Below, piece after piece: positions 1 through 8,315 of a stretch of 64,000 nt of DNA. A program made the translations under genes and the position numbers. The notes under the pieces are model-generated. The model was not told the DNA's origin. It made no database searches and worked only from the letters and a program-made list of their open reading frames with translations. The DNA is from Nocardioides albertanoniae (lineage in GTDB: Bacteria; Actinomycetota; Actinomycetes; Propionibacteriales; Nocardioidaceae). The stretch's first letter is position 1, and every line of letters begins with the position of its first letter. Location of the stretch: positions 3,798,501 through 3,862,500 of the forward strand of contig NZ_VFOV01000001.1 in NCBI RefSeq assembly GCF_006716315.1. Direction: 5' to 3'.

Positions 1-520
1 CGAGGGTGTGCAGCACGAAGCCTCCGACGAGCGCGCGCACGAACTCCATCACCGGCAGGTCGGCGGGCAGCTGCCCGGCGGCGACGGCGGCCTCGATGCG
101 GGTCGAGACGGTGGCGGTGATGCCGAGAGCATCGTTGAGCCGGGTGCCGATGTCGGGGTTCTCGCAGGCGGCGGCGACCAGCGAGCGGACGAGGCCCTCG
201 TTGCCGGGCTGTGCGACCAGGTCGAGGAGGCTCTGCATCCAGGCGGTCAGGTCGGCGCGGATGTCTCCGGTGTCGGGCACGACCGGGTGGTCGGGCAGCA
301 GCAGGTCTTCGATCAGCGCATCGGCGACGACCGCGCTCTTCGAGGACCACCATCGATAGATCGTCTGCTTGGAGACGCCCGCCTCGGCCGCGATGCCTTC
401 GATGGTGAGATGGTCATAGCCCTTCTCCGCGAAGAGGCGCCCGCTCGCCTCGAGCACGGAGAGTCGAGCCTGCTCGCTGCGTACGGCACCTCGACGGCGC
501 ACCCCTGCTGACCCTGGCAT
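1..520 (-). CDS. TetR family regulator, 3' part outside the window
   Basis: The reverse strand encodes an N-terminal TetR DNA-binding domain: after a basic start (MPGSAGVRRRGAVRSEQ) comes a helix-turn-helix with EGIAAEAGVSKQTIYRWW near residues 40-55, then a helical ligand-binding region. The C-terminus runs off the left edge of the window. ATG at 520 is preferred over the in-frame ATG at 529 because a TAAGAT -10 box lies seven bases upstream of it. It is divergent from the MMPL transporter at 648, and TetR genes in this arrangement usually repress the neighbouring pump. That role is inferred. Confidence 0.85.
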   Translation of the reverse strand, partial: MPGSAGVRRRGAVRSEQARLSVLEASGRLFAEKGYDHLTIEGIAAEAGVSKQTIYRWWSSKSAVVADALIEDLLLPDHPVVPDTGDIRADLTAWMQSLLDLVAQPGNEGLVRSLVAAACENPDIGTRLNDALGITATVSTRIEAAVAAGQLPADLPVMEFVRALVGGFVLHTL

Positions 521-527
521 GAACGGC

Positions 528-533
528 ATCTTA
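528..533 (-). promoter_or_regulatory. Leaderless -10 box of the TetR gene
   Basis: TAAGAT on the minus strand, seven bases before the ATG at 520. Confidence 0.45.
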
Positions 534-584
534 AACATCATCGCCGGAGCACGGGTGTGACGCATCACTCCCCCGCGAAACCTT

Positions 585-614
585 GTCCAGCGGCGTACGG
601 GTGATTAACTGGAC
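585..614. promoter_or_regulatory. Candidate operator between tetR and the MMPL gene
   Basis: Inverted repeat GTCCAG-N18-CTGGAC in the divergent intergenic region, a plausible TetR target. A smaller dyad GTGA-N4-TCAC lies at 557-568. Arms are short, so this is weak. Confidence 0.3.
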
Positions 615-647
615 GGACCGTTGCGAATTATCGAAAGGGATGCCGCC

Positions 648-3128
648 ATGGCGGAGCTGCTGTATCGACTGGGCAAGACGGCCGCGCGCCGCGCCTGGCT
701 CGTGATCCTTGCCTGGGTGCTCGCGCTGTCCGGCGCCGCCGGGGCGTACGTCGCCTGGTCGGGCGAGCTGACCACCAGCTTCGACATCCCGGGCCTGCCC
801 TCGAGCGATGTGGTCGACGAGCTGCAGAAGGGGCTCCCCGATCTCGCGGGCGGCTCCGGCACGATCGTCTACCAGACCGAGGACGGCAGCCCCCTCAGCG
901 CAGCCCAGAAGAAGGAGATCCGCGCGCAGATCGCGAGCGCGAAGGACCTCCCTGACGTCGCCACGGTCACCGACCCGTTCCAGACCGAGACCCAGCGCGA
1001 GGCGCAGGCCACGAAGGTCACCGAGGGTCAGGCGAAGATCGAGGCCGGCCAGAAGCAGCTCTCCGCCGCCCAGGCGAAGCTCGACAAGGCGCAGGCCGGC
1101 ATCGACAAGGCACGCACCCAGGCGCTGGCCGCCGGGATGCCGACCACCCAGATCGATGCCCAGCAGGCCAAGCTCGACAAGCAGCAGGCCAAGCTCGACG
1201 AGAACGCCGCCGACCTGGAGGCCAACGCCAAGAAGGCCGAGAACGGCGCCGAGCTGCTCGAGCTCTCCGACGGCATCCGGATGGTCTCCGAGGACGGGTC
1301 GGCCGCCATGGTCAATGTCGCCTACTCGGTTGGCCGCCTCGACATGTCGGAGGAGACCAAGAAGGCGACGGTCGACCACTTCGCCGACGCGCCGGTCGAC
1401 GGCGTCGAGGTGGGCGTCTCCTCCGACATCTCCCAGGAGGTGCCCAACCCGATGGGTCCGGGCGAGATCGTGGGCGTCGGCGTCGCCGCGATCGTCCTGC
1501 TGGTCATGCTCGGCACCATCATCGGCGCCGGCGTGCCGCTGGTCACCGCCCTGACCGGTGTCGGTATCGGCGCGCTCGGTGCGCTCTCCCTCTCCGGCGT
1601 CGTGCAGATGGCGTCGATGACCCCGATCCTGGGCCTGATGCTCGGCCTGGCCGTCGGCATCGACTACTCGCTGTTCATCCTCAACCGACACCGCAAGCAG
1701 CTCCTGCACGGCTCGGACGTCACCGAGTCGATCGCGCTCGCGACCGGCACCGCCGGCACCGCCGTGGTCTTCGCCGGATCCACCGTGATCGTCGCGCTGG
1801 TCGCGCTCAACATGACGGGCATCCCGTTCCTCGGCCTGATGGGGTCGGTCGGCGCGGCCTGCGTCGCGATCGCCGTGCTGGTCGCCATCACCCTGACCCC
1901 GGCCATCCTCAGCCTCGTCGGCGGCCGCATCGTCTCCAAGCGCGCTCGCGCGAAGGTCACCGAGCACGACGCCGCCGAGGCGAGCGCCAGGCCGATGCCC
2001 ACCTGGCGCGCGCTGGTCACCGTGGTCGCGTCGGTCGTCGCGCTCCTCGCCCTCGCCATCCCGGCCCTCGACATGCGCCTCGGTCTCCCCGACGGCGGTT
2101 CGGAGCCGGAGGGTTCGCTGGCCAGAACCGCCTACACGATCACCGAGGACAGCTTCGGCGCGGGCGCCAACGGCCCGCTGCTGGTCGCCGCCGACCTGCC
2201 CGCCGGCCTCAGCGAGGGCGGCATCCAGCAGGCCCAGCTGAGCGTCGCGCAGACCCTGGCGGAGCTCGACGACGTACGCGCGGTCGCCCCCGCGGCGGTC
2301 TCCGAGGACGGTCGCACGGCCGCCTTCCAGGTGGTGCCCGAGGAGGGCCCCAACAGCGTCTCGACCAACAAGCTGGTGGGCGAGATCCGCGACCTGCCGC
2401 CGGTCAACGGCACGATCGACCTCGGCGTCGCCGGCGCGGCCGCTGTCGCGATCGACGTCTCGCAGGGCCTCAACGACGTGCTCCTCCCCTACCTCGGCGT
2501 CGTCGTCGGGCTCTCGCTGCTGATCCTGATCCTGGTCTTCCGCTCGATCCTGGTGCCGCTGATCGCGACCGGCGGCTTCGTGCTCTCGCTGCTGGCGACG
2601 TACGGCGTCGTGGTCGCGGTCTTCCAGAAGGGCATCGGCGCCGAGTGGATCGGGCTGGACAGCACCGGGCCCATCTTGAGCTTCCTGCCGATCCTGCTGG
2701 TCGGGATCCTCTTCGGCCTGGCGATGGACTACCAGCTGTTCCTGGCCTCCGGCATGCGGGAGGCGTACGTCCATGGCGACCCCGCCCGGGTCGCGGTCGC
2801 TCACGGGCTGCGTGCCGGCCGCTCCGTGGTCATCGCCGCGGGCCTGATCATGGTCTCCGTCTTCGGCGGCTTCATCTTCGCCGAGTCGGCGATGATCCGC
2901 TCGATGGGCTTCGGGCTCGCGCTCGGCGTGCTGCTCGACGCGTTCATCGTGCGGATGCTGCTGATGCCGGCGCTGATGCACCTGCTCGGCCGCTCGGCGT
3001 GGTGGCTGCCGAAGTGGCTCGACCGCATCCTGCCCAACGTCGACGTCGAGGGTGCCGCGCTCGAGCGTGCCCACGGCGCCGAGGCGCCCAGCGAGGCGAC
3101 GGTCAAGCGCGAGAAGGTCGGCGTCTGA
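648..3128 (+). CDS. MMPL family RND-type membrane transporter
   Basis: An 826-residue integral membrane protein with the duplicated MMPL layout: one N-terminal membrane helix (ARRAWLVILAWVLALSG), an extracytoplasmic domain, a helix bundle, a second extracytoplasmic domain and a second bundle. Each bundle has the Asp-Tyr pair expected for proton relay: GIDYSLF near residue 339 and AMDYQLF near residue 694. The first periplasmic domain has a heptad-rich coiled-coil insertion (about residues 125-205, repeated QAKLDK). Such pumps export lipids or hydrophobic compounds using the proton gradient; the substrate here is unknown. ATG 648 with AAAGGGA upstream is chosen over the TTG at 621. The divergent TetR gene is the likely regulator. 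Confidence 0.9.
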   Translation: MAELLYRLGKTAARRAWLVILAWVLALSGAAGAYVAWSGELTTSFDIPGLPSSDVVDELQKGLPDLAGGSGTIVYQTEDGSPLSAAQKKEIRAQIASAKDLPDVATVTDPFQTETQREAQATKVTEGQAKIEAGQKQLSAAQAKLDKAQAGIDKARTQALAAGMPTTQIDAQQAKLDKQQAKLDENAADLEANAKKAENGAELLELSDGIRMVSEDGSAAMVNVAYSVGRLDMSEETKKATVDHFADAPVDGVEVGVSSDISQEVPNPMGPGEIVGVGVAAIVLLVMLGTIIGAGVPLVTALTGVGIGALGALSLSGVVQMASMTPILGLMLGLAVGIDYSLFILNRHRKQLLHGSDVTESIALATGTAGTAVVFAGSTVIVALVALNMTGIPFLGLMGSVGAACVAIAVLVAITLTPAILSLVGGRIVSKRARAKVTEHDAAEASARPMPTWRALVTVVASVVALLALAIPALDMRLGLPDGGSEPEGSLARTAYTITEDSFGAGANGPLLVAADLPAGLSEGGIQQAQLSVAQTLAELDDVRAVAPAAVSEDGRTAAFQVVPEEGPNSVSTNKLVGEIRDLPPVNGTIDLGVAGAAAVAIDVSQGLNDVLLPYLGVVVGLSLLILILVFRSILVPLIATGGFVLSLLATYGVVVAVFQKGIGAEWIGLDSTGPILSFLPILLVGILFGLAMDYQLFLASGMREAYVHGDPARVAVAHGLRAGRSVVIAAGLIMVSVFGGFIFAESAMIRSMGFGLALGVLLDAFIVRMLLMPALMHLLGRSAWWLPKWLDRILPNVDVEGAALERAHGAEAPSEATVKREKVGV

Positions 3129-3138
3129 GTCGGGGCGT

Positions 3139-3155
3139 CACCACCGTCGGTGGTG
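3139..3155. repeat. Perfect inverted repeat between the MMPL gene and recQ
   Basis: CACCACCG-T-CGGTGGTG, eight-base arms, ten bases after the MMPL stop and just upstream of the recQ -10 box. It could be a small terminator hairpin or a site overlapping the recQ -35 position. Confidence 0.45.
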
Positions 3156-3160
3156 GCCGA

Positions 3161-3166
3161 TAGGGT
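3161..3166 (+). promoter_or_regulatory. Leaderless -10 box of recQ
   Basis: TAGGGT followed by seven bases and the GTG at 3174; decides the start over the GTG at 3150. Confidence 0.55.
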
Positions 3167-3173
3167 CGTTCTC

Positions 3174-5021
3174 GTGAGTGAGGAAGTGACCGCGCGCAGC
3201 CCTGAGCTGACCGAGCCGACCCCGGAGCTGGATGTCCTGCGCCGAGTCTTCGGCTACGACGAGTTCCGCGGCGACCAGGCCGAGATCGTCGCGCACGTGG
3301 CCACCGGAGGCGACGCGCTCGTCCTGATGCCCACCGGTGGCGGGAAGTCGCTCTGCTATCAGATCCCGTCGCTGGTGCGCGCCGGCACCGGCGTGGTCAT
3401 CTCGCCGCTGATCGCGCTGATGCAGGACCAGGTCGACGCGCTCTCCGCCCTCGGCGTACGGGCAGGGTTCCTCAACTCCACCCAGATGCCCCACGAGCGT
3501 CAGCAGATGGAGCAGGCGCTGCTCGCCGGCGAGCTCGACCTCCTCTACCTCGCCCCGGAGCGACTGCGGGTGCCGGAGACCGCGCGGCTGCTCGACCAGG
3601 CCAAGATCTCGCTGTTCGCGATCGACGAGGCCCACTGTGTCTCACAGTGGGGCCACGACTTCCGGCCCGACTACCTGCAGCTCTCCCATCTCCACGAGCG
3701 TTGGCCCGACGTGCCGCGGATCGCGCTGACCGCGACCGCCACCGCCGAGACCCGCCGCGAGATCGCCCAGCGGCTCGACCTCACCGAGGCCCGCCACTTC
3801 GTGGCCTCCTTCGACCGGCCCAACATCCAGTATCGGATCGCTCCGAAGGACAAGCCCGCCAAGCAGCTCCTCGACCTGATCCGCACCGAGCACCCCGGCG
3901 AGGCCGGGATCGTCTACTGCCTCTCCCGCAACTCGGTCGAGCGCACCGCGGCCTCCCTCGTCGGCCAGGGCGTCGACGCGCTCCCCTACCACGCCGGTCT
4001 CGACGCCCGCACCCGCGCGCAGAACCAGTCGAGGTTCCTGCGCGAGGACGGCGTCGTCATGGTCGCCACCATCGCCTTCGGGATGGGCATCGACAAGCCC
4101 GACGTACGCTTCGTGGCCCATCTCGACCTGCCCAAATCGGTCGAGGGCTACTACCAGGAGACCGGCCGGGCCGGCCGTGACGGACAGCCGTCGACCGCGT
4201 GGCTGGCCTACGGCCTGGCCGACGTCGTCCAGCAGCGGCAGATGATCGAGACCTCCGAGGGCGACCGGGCCCACAAGCACCGGCTCGGTCAGCATCTCAA
4301 CGCGATGCTGGCGCTGTGCGAGACCGTCGACTGCCGCCGGGTGCAGCTGCTGCGCTACTTCGGCGAGAGCGCCGGCCCGTGCGGCAACTGCGACACCTGC
4401 CTGGCCACCCCGGAGTCGTGGGACGGCACCGTGCCCGCCCAGAAGGTGCTCTCCACCGTCATCCGGCTCGACCGCGAGCGCAACGGGCAACGCTTCGGCG
4501 CCGGCCAGATCGTCGACATCCTGCGCGGCAAGGAGACCGACAAGGTTCGCCAGTTCCGCCACGACGAGCTCTCCGTCTTCGGGATCGGCACCGATGTGGC
4601 CGAGGGCGACTGGCACAGCGTCATCCGGCAGCTGCTGGCCCGCGAGATGCTGGCCGTCGACAACCGCTACGGCGTCTTCTCCGTCACCGACGCCGCCGGC
4701 CCGGTGCTGCGCTCCGAGCAACAGCTGATGCTCCGCAAGGAGCCGCCGCGACAGGCTCGCCGCAGCTCGGGCGAACGCAGGCCGAAGACGGCCGCCGCCG
4801 ACCTCTCACCGGAGGCCACCGAGGTCTACGAGCGCCTGCGCGCGTGGCGCGGCCAGGTCTCCAAGGAGCAGGGCGTGCCGGCGTACGTCGTCTTCCACGA
4901 CGCCACGCTGCGCGAGATCGCCACCCGGCTGCCGGCCAGCAGGGACGAGCTCGGCATGATCAGCGGGATCGGCCAGGCGAAGCTGGAGAAGTACGCCGAC
5001 GGGGTGCTCGCCGTCCTGTGA
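3174..5021 (+). CDS. recQ: ATP-dependent DNA helicase RecQ
   Basis: A 615-residue superfamily 2 helicase that unwinds DNA 3' to 5' in recombination and repair. Visible in order: Walker [19 protein letters not shown]-type motif II in [18 protein letters not shown], motif [11 protein letters not shown], motif [12 protein letters not shown], then the RecQ-Ct zinc site (CETVDC and CGNCDTC) and a winged helix. A C-terminal HRDC domain covers the last 75 residues or so ([16 protein letters not shown] to [10 protein letters not shown]). GTG 3174 is chosen because a TAGGGT box lies seven bases upstream. The gene is convergent with the PAP2 gene and the two share a hairpin at their 3' ends. Confidence 0.96.
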   Translation: MSEEVTARSPELTEPTPELDVLRRVFGYDEFRGDQAEIVAHVATGGDALVLMPTGGGKSLCYQIPSLVRAGTGVVISPLIALMQDQVDALSALGVRAGFLNSTQMPHERQQMEQALLAGELDLLYLAPERLRVPETARLLDQAKISLFAIDEAHCVSQWGHDFRPDYLQLSHLHERWPDVPRIALTATATAETRREIAQRLDLTEARHFVASFDRPNIQYRIAPKDKPAKQLLDLIRTEHPGEAGIVYCLSRNSVERTAASLVGQGVDALPYHAGLDARTRAQNQSRFLREDGVVMVATIAFGMGIDKPDVRFVAHLDLPKSVEGYYQETGRAGRDGQPSTAWLAYGLADVVQQRQMIETSEGDRAHKHRLGQHLNAMLALCETVDCRRVQLLRYFGESAGPCGNCDTCLATPESWDGTVPAQKVLSTVIRLDRERNGQRFGAGQIVDILRGKETDKVRQFRHDELSVFGIGTDVAEGDWHSVIRQLLAREMLAVDNRYGVFSVTDAAGPVLRSEQQLMLRKEPPRQARRSSGERRPKTAAADLSPEATEVYERLRAWRGQVSKEQGVPAYVVFHDATLREIATRLPASRDELGMISGIGQAKLEKYADGVLAVL

Positions 5022-5024
5022 CCG

Positions 5025-5048
5025 ATCGCCGCACGGTCAGGCGGCGAT
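5025..5048. terminator. Hairpin between convergent recQ and PAP2 genes
   Basis: ATCGCCGC-N8-GCGGCGAT, eight-base perfect stem. It starts four bases after the recQ stop and spans the stop of the opposite gene, so it could end transcription both ways. There is no T-tract. Confidence 0.6.
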
Positions 5049-5771
5049 GTCGTCGGTGCGCTCGTGCTCCATCGCGATCAGCTCCCGCTCCTCGGCGCGC
5101 TCTCGCTCGGCGCGCTCGCGGGCGATGGCGTCGGTGTCCCACCAGACCAGCAGGCGCAGCAGCAGGCCACCGGTGAGCAGCCCGGCGAAGAGGTCGCTGG
5201 CCCAGTGCCAGCCGAGGGTGTAGGAGACCGCGACCGCGTTGAGCGCGATCACCCCGACCCCGGCGGCGAGGAGCCGCACCAGAAGCCGCGAGGCGCCGGT
5301 GTAGCGGGCGATCAGGTAGACGACGGTGCCGTAGATCAGCACGGCCTCGGCCGCGTGCCCCGACGGGTAGCTGATCCCGTGCCAGCCGTCCTTCAGCAGG
5401 CCGCCGGCGAAGAACTCCGCGTCACGCTCGGTGGGAGCCGGGCGGGCGAGCAGCACCTTGAAGCCGCCGACGCCGATGTAGAAGGCGGCCTCCGCGGCGG
5501 CCGCGCAGATGATCGGGCGCCAGCTGCGGCGTCGGTAGGCGATCACCGCCGCCACGACGCCGAGCACGGGGAGGCAGACCGTCTGGCCGGCGATCGGGTC
5601 GAGCACGTTCTGCAGGATATGCTGCGCCTGCGGCGGCAGCATCCGCGCCCAGTATTCGTGACCGTGGGTGTCGAGCTCCTGCAGCGGCCCCGCCGCGAGA
5701 ACAGTCAGGATCACCAGCGCCCCGCCGAGCGCCGAAACCGATATGAGCCTCCGAGTTTGGTTCACAGTCAT
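5037..5771 (-). CDS. PAP2 superfamily membrane phosphatase
   Basis: A 244-residue protein with five or six hydrophobic helices and the PAP2 signature: LLARPAPTE for the KxxxxxxRP region, YPSGHAAE for the PSGH loop and GWHWASDLFAG for the final His/Asp motif. The family dephosphorylates lipid phosphates or undecaprenyl pyrophosphate at the membrane. The Arg normally six residues before the last catalytic His is Ser here (SYTLGWH), so activity is uncertain. The C-terminal tail is charged (RERAERERAEERELI). ATG 5771 has TAGCGT only three bases upstream; the GTG at 5765 is an alternative start. Confidence 0.85.
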   Translation of the reverse strand: MTVNQTRRLISVSALGGALVILTVLAAGPLQELDTHGHEYWARMLPPQAQHILQNVLDPIAGQTVCLPVLGVVAAVIAYRRRSWRPIICAAAAEAAFYIGVGGFKVLLARPAPTERDAEFFAGGLLKDGWHGISYPSGHAAEAVLIYGTVVYLIARYTGASRLLVRLLAAGVGVIALNAVAVSYTLGWHWASDLFAGLLTGGLLLRLLVWWDTDAIARERAERERAEERELIAMEHERTDDIAA

Positions 5772-5840
5772 ACGACGCTAAATGGCCCAGCCCACGTATG
5801 TCCAAGTCAGGTTGCGTTGAGGTGGCCAGCGTCACATCGG

Positions 5841-5846
5841 TAGGGT
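5841..5846 (+). promoter_or_regulatory. Leaderless -10 box
   Basis: TAGGGT, eight bases before the ATG at 5855; selects that start over 5798. Confidence 0.5.
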
Positions 5847-5854
5847 CCGCCGGG

Positions 5855-6439
5855 ATGAGCCCCGAGGTCTGGTACGTCAGCTATGGATCCAACATGTGCC
5901 GCGACCGCCTCGGCGCCTACCTCCTCGGCGGCCAGCCGGTCGGCGCCCGGCAGACCTACGCCGGGGCGCGCACACCGTCGATGCCCACAGCCGATGCCGC
6001 CGTCGACCTCCCCGGGCGGCTCTACTTCGCCGGTGAGTCGTCGACCTGGACCGGCGGGGTGGCGTTCTACGACCACGACGCGACCGGCTCGTGGACGGCC
6101 GCGCGGGCCTACCGGATCACCGCCGAGCAGTTCGCCGACGTCGCCGCCCAGGAGATGGACCGACTGCCCGCGCCCGGTGACCCGATCGAGCGGCTGGTCA
6201 TCGACGGCCTGGAGAACGGCCGCCACGAGGCCGGGCCCGGACACTACGAGACATTGATCGAGGTCGGTCGCCGCGACGGCCTCCCCATGCTCACCTTCAC
6301 CGCGCCCCACGGCTTCGACGCGGTGCCGCACACGCAGCCCGCCCCGGCGTACGTCGCGATGCTCGTGCGCGGTCTCCACGAGGCGCGCGGCTGGGATCGC
6401 GCCCGGGCCGAGGCCTACGTCCGAGAGCGCTGCGGCTGA
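5855..6439 (+). CDS. Gamma-glutamylcyclotransferase-fold protein
   Basis: A 194-residue soluble protein opening with VWYVSYGSNMCRDRL. The YGSN motif is the phosphate-binding loop of the GGCT/BtrG fold, whose members cyclise gamma-glutamyl amines. The expected catalytic Glu cannot be placed by eye. Similar actinobacterial proteins are often labelled histone deacetylase, for which there is no support here. ATG 5855 is chosen from the -10 box. It is followed 17 bases later by the DinB-like gene, which has its own -10 box. Confidence 0.65.
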   Translation: MSPEVWYVSYGSNMCRDRLGAYLLGGQPVGARQTYAGARTPSMPTADAAVDLPGRLYFAGESSTWTGGVAFYDHDATGSWTAARAYRITAEQFADVAAQEMDRLPAPGDPIERLVIDGLENGRHEAGPGHYETLIEVGRRDGLPMLTFTAPHGFDAVPHTQPAPAYVAMLVRGLHEARGWDRARAEAYVRERCG

Positions 6440-6444
6440 CGGGA

Positions 6445-6450
6445 TAGCGT
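6445..6450 (+). promoter_or_regulatory. Leaderless -10 box
   Basis: TAGCGT, six bases before the ATG at 6457. Confidence 0.5.
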
Positions 6451-6456
6451 GCCGGC

Positions 6457-6933
6457 ATGAGCATCGGACAGGCCGGCGAGCGCGAGCTGCTGGAGACCAT
6501 GGTCGACATCCAGCGAGACCAGATCACCGGCATCCTCGAGGATCTCGACGACCAGGAGGCACGGAGGAAGCTGGTGCCGTCGCTGACCACGCCGTTGGGG
6601 CTGGTCAGGCACGCGACGTTCGTGGAGAAGGTGTGGTTCCACTCGCGGGTCGCAGGTGTGTCGCGGGCCGAGATCGGGCTGCCCGACACCGTCGAGGAGA
6701 GCTTCGTGCTCGACGCGGACGACACGATCGAGTCGATCCGCGCGGCCTTTGTGGCCGCCTGCGAGCGTTCGCGAGAGATCGCTGCCGGCCACGAGCTGGG
6801 CGAGGAGTTCGACTGGCGCGGGCAATCGGTGTCGCTGCGGTTCATCTACGCCCACATGATCCAGGAGCTCGCCCATCATGCGGGCCACGGCGACATCCTC
6901 GTCGAGCAGCTCCAGGCAGCCCGAAAGCCCTAG
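6457..6933 (+). CDS. DinB/DUF664 family protein
   Basis: A 158-residue four-helix-bundle protein of the DinB-like superfamily. It has an early helix HATFVEKVWFHSR and a late MIQELAHHAGHGDIL, whose histidines match the usual metal triad. The superfamily includes thiol transferases and metal-dependent hydrolases; the function here is unknown. Its TAG stop is the first of three in-frame TAG codons in a hexamer repeat shared with the convergent gene. Confidence 0.8.
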   Translation: MSIGQAGERELLETMVDIQRDQITGILEDLDDQEARRKLVPSLTTPLGLVRHATFVEKVWFHSRVAGVSRAEIGLPDTVEESFVLDADDTIESIRAAFVAACERSREIAAGHELGEEFDWRGQSVSLRFIYAHMIQELAHHAGHGDILVEQLQAARKP

Positions 6934-6948
6934 CCCTAGTCCTAGCCC
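6926..6948. repeat. Hexamer tandem repeat spanning two convergent stop codons
   Basis: AGCCCT, AGCCCT, AGTCCT, then a partial AGCCC. The repeat carries the TAG stop of the DinB-like gene (6931-6933) and, on the other strand, the TAG of the flavoenzyme gene (6942-6944). See the stop-codon duplication finding. Confidence 0.9.
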
Positions 6949-8255
6949 AGCACCGTACGCGTGGTGGCGTCGTTGACCGGCCGCTTGCGGGAGAAGGCGC
7001 CGAGGTCGATCTTCAGACCGCTGTGCTCGCCGGTGTAGATCACCGGGTCGGTGTCGTGGTCGTGCCCGTCCTCGACGGCCGCGACGATGGCGGCGAGGAA
7101 GCGGCCGGCGATCGGGGCGTTCTTGAACTGGTTGCCGCTGGTGCCCATCGCGACGTAGAAGCCGTCGGCGTCGGTGCGGTCGTAGATCGGCGTCCAGTCG
7201 TCGGCGACGTCGTAGACGCCGACCACCCCGGCGGGCTGGTTGGGCACCCGCAGCTCGGGCAGGCGCCGGGCGGCGCGGGTGACCTGGGCGTCGTAGCGCT
7301 CCCGGGTGACGTGGGCGTCCACCTCGTCGGGCGAGTCGAGCCACTCGAAGGGGTCGCACTCGGGCTCGGTGCCGCCGACGACCCACGCGCCGGCAGGGCC
7401 GGGCCGCATGTAGGTCCCCAGGTCGATGTCGAAGACCGCGACGCCGGGCGCCTCGTCGGTGCCGTAGCCCGGCGGCTGGCTGACCTGGTGCACCTCCTGA
7501 CGCAGCGGCCGCACCCCGATCGTGAACTCCTCCCCCACCCCGGCGAGGCGGTTGAAGCCTCCCGACCACGGTCCGGCGGCGTTGACGACCACCGGCGCCT
7601 CGGCGCTGCGTCCGTCGGCCAGACCCAGCCGCCAGATGTCGCGTACGCGGTCGGCGGAGACGACCTCGGCGCGGTAGACGGTGCGGGCGCCGCGGCGCCG
7701 AGCCGCCTCGGCGAGGTTGTCGGCGGCCAGCCGCGGGTCGTCCATGTAGCCGGCGTCGGGGGTGTAGATCGCCCCCAGCGACGCCGAGGTGTCCGCCCAG
7801 AACGCGTCGTCGGTGATCGGCTTGTTCGGCCAGTAGGAGCCCACGTCGACGTGCGGAAACCTCGCCGAGATCTCGTCGGGCCCGAGGTAGGTGAACGGCA
7901 CCCCGGCTGCCGTCAGCCGCTCCAGGCTCGGTTCGAGCGGCACGATCGGCACGTCGAGGTGTAGGGCCCCGGTGCGGTGGAACCGCGCCAGCGCCACCTC
8001 GGCCGGGTCGAGGTCGAGATGCTCGGCCCACCGCTCCCACATGAACTTCGCCTCCCACGACGTCGCGACCGTGTCGTAGGTGGAGTAGAGGAAACGGATG
8101 ACGGCACTCGAGGCGCTGGTCGAGCCGAAGCCAGCGCCGGCACCTTTGTCGAGCACGAGCACGTCGCGGCCACCACGAGCCAGCTCATACGCCACCGCGG
8201 AGCCGATCACTCCGGAGCCGACGACGATCGCGTCGGCGGTGAGGGTCTCGGACAC
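6942..8255 (-). CDS. FAD-dependent DAO-family oxidoreductase (sarcosine oxidase-like)
   Basis: A 437-residue flavoprotein. It starts with the Rossmann motif VVGSGVIGSAVAYELARGG, continues with a D-amino-acid-oxidase type fold, and ends with GFYVAMGTSGNQFKNAPIAGR typical of the sarcosine/dimethylglycine oxidase group. Such enzymes oxidise N-methyl amines and release formaldehyde. It is the last gene of a four-gene operon with an OYE-like demethylase, a Rieske oxygenase and its reductase, so it may perform the final demethylation (for example sarcosine to glycine). GTG 8255 follows the ribosome site GGGAGG. Substrate not determined. Confidence 0.85.
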   Translation of the reverse strand: MSETLTADAIVVGSGVIGSAVAYELARGGRDVLVLDKGAGAGFGSTSASSAVIRFLYSTYDTVATSWEAKFMWERWAEHLDLDPAEVALARFHRTGALHLDVPIVPLEPSLERLTAAGVPFTYLGPDEISARFPHVDVGSYWPNKPITDDAFWADTSASLGAIYTPDAGYMDDPRLAADNLAEAARRRGARTVYRAEVVSADRVRDIWRLGLADGRSAEAPVVVNAAGPWSGGFNRLAGVGEEFTIGVRPLRQEVHQVSQPPGYGTDEAPGVAVFDIDLGTYMRPGPAGAWVVGGTEPECDPFEWLDSPDEVDAHVTRERYDAQVTRAARRLPELRVPNQPAGVVGVYDVADDWTPIYDRTDADGFYVAMGTSGNQFKNAPIAGRFLAAIVAAVEDGHDHDTDPVIYTGEHSGLKIDLGAFSRKRPVNDATTRTVLG

Positions 8256-8273
8256 AGGGCCTCCCAGGTCGAT

Positions 8274-8312
8274 CGGGCTGGATTCGGGGATTCGGGGATT
8301 CGGGCTGGATTC
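8274..8312. repeat. Octamer tandem repeat after the reductase stop
   Basis: Three copies of GATTCGGG (8281-8304), flanked by two copies of CGGGCTGGATTC (8274-8285 and 8301-8312). It fills most of the 60-base gap between the reductase 3' end and the next gene of the operon. Confidence 0.9.
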
Positions 8313-8315
8313 TGA

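Noticed and set aside
531-3074. 847-residue open frame on the minus strand
   Set aside because: Antisense shadow of the MMPL gene; composition dominated by Arg, Asp, Gly and Gln, no domain, typical of the complementary frame in GC-rich DNA.
5855-6439. Histone deacetylase annotation for the GGCT-fold protein
   Set aside because: The YGSN start motif indicates the gamma-glutamylcyclotransferase fold and no deacetylase metal site is visible.
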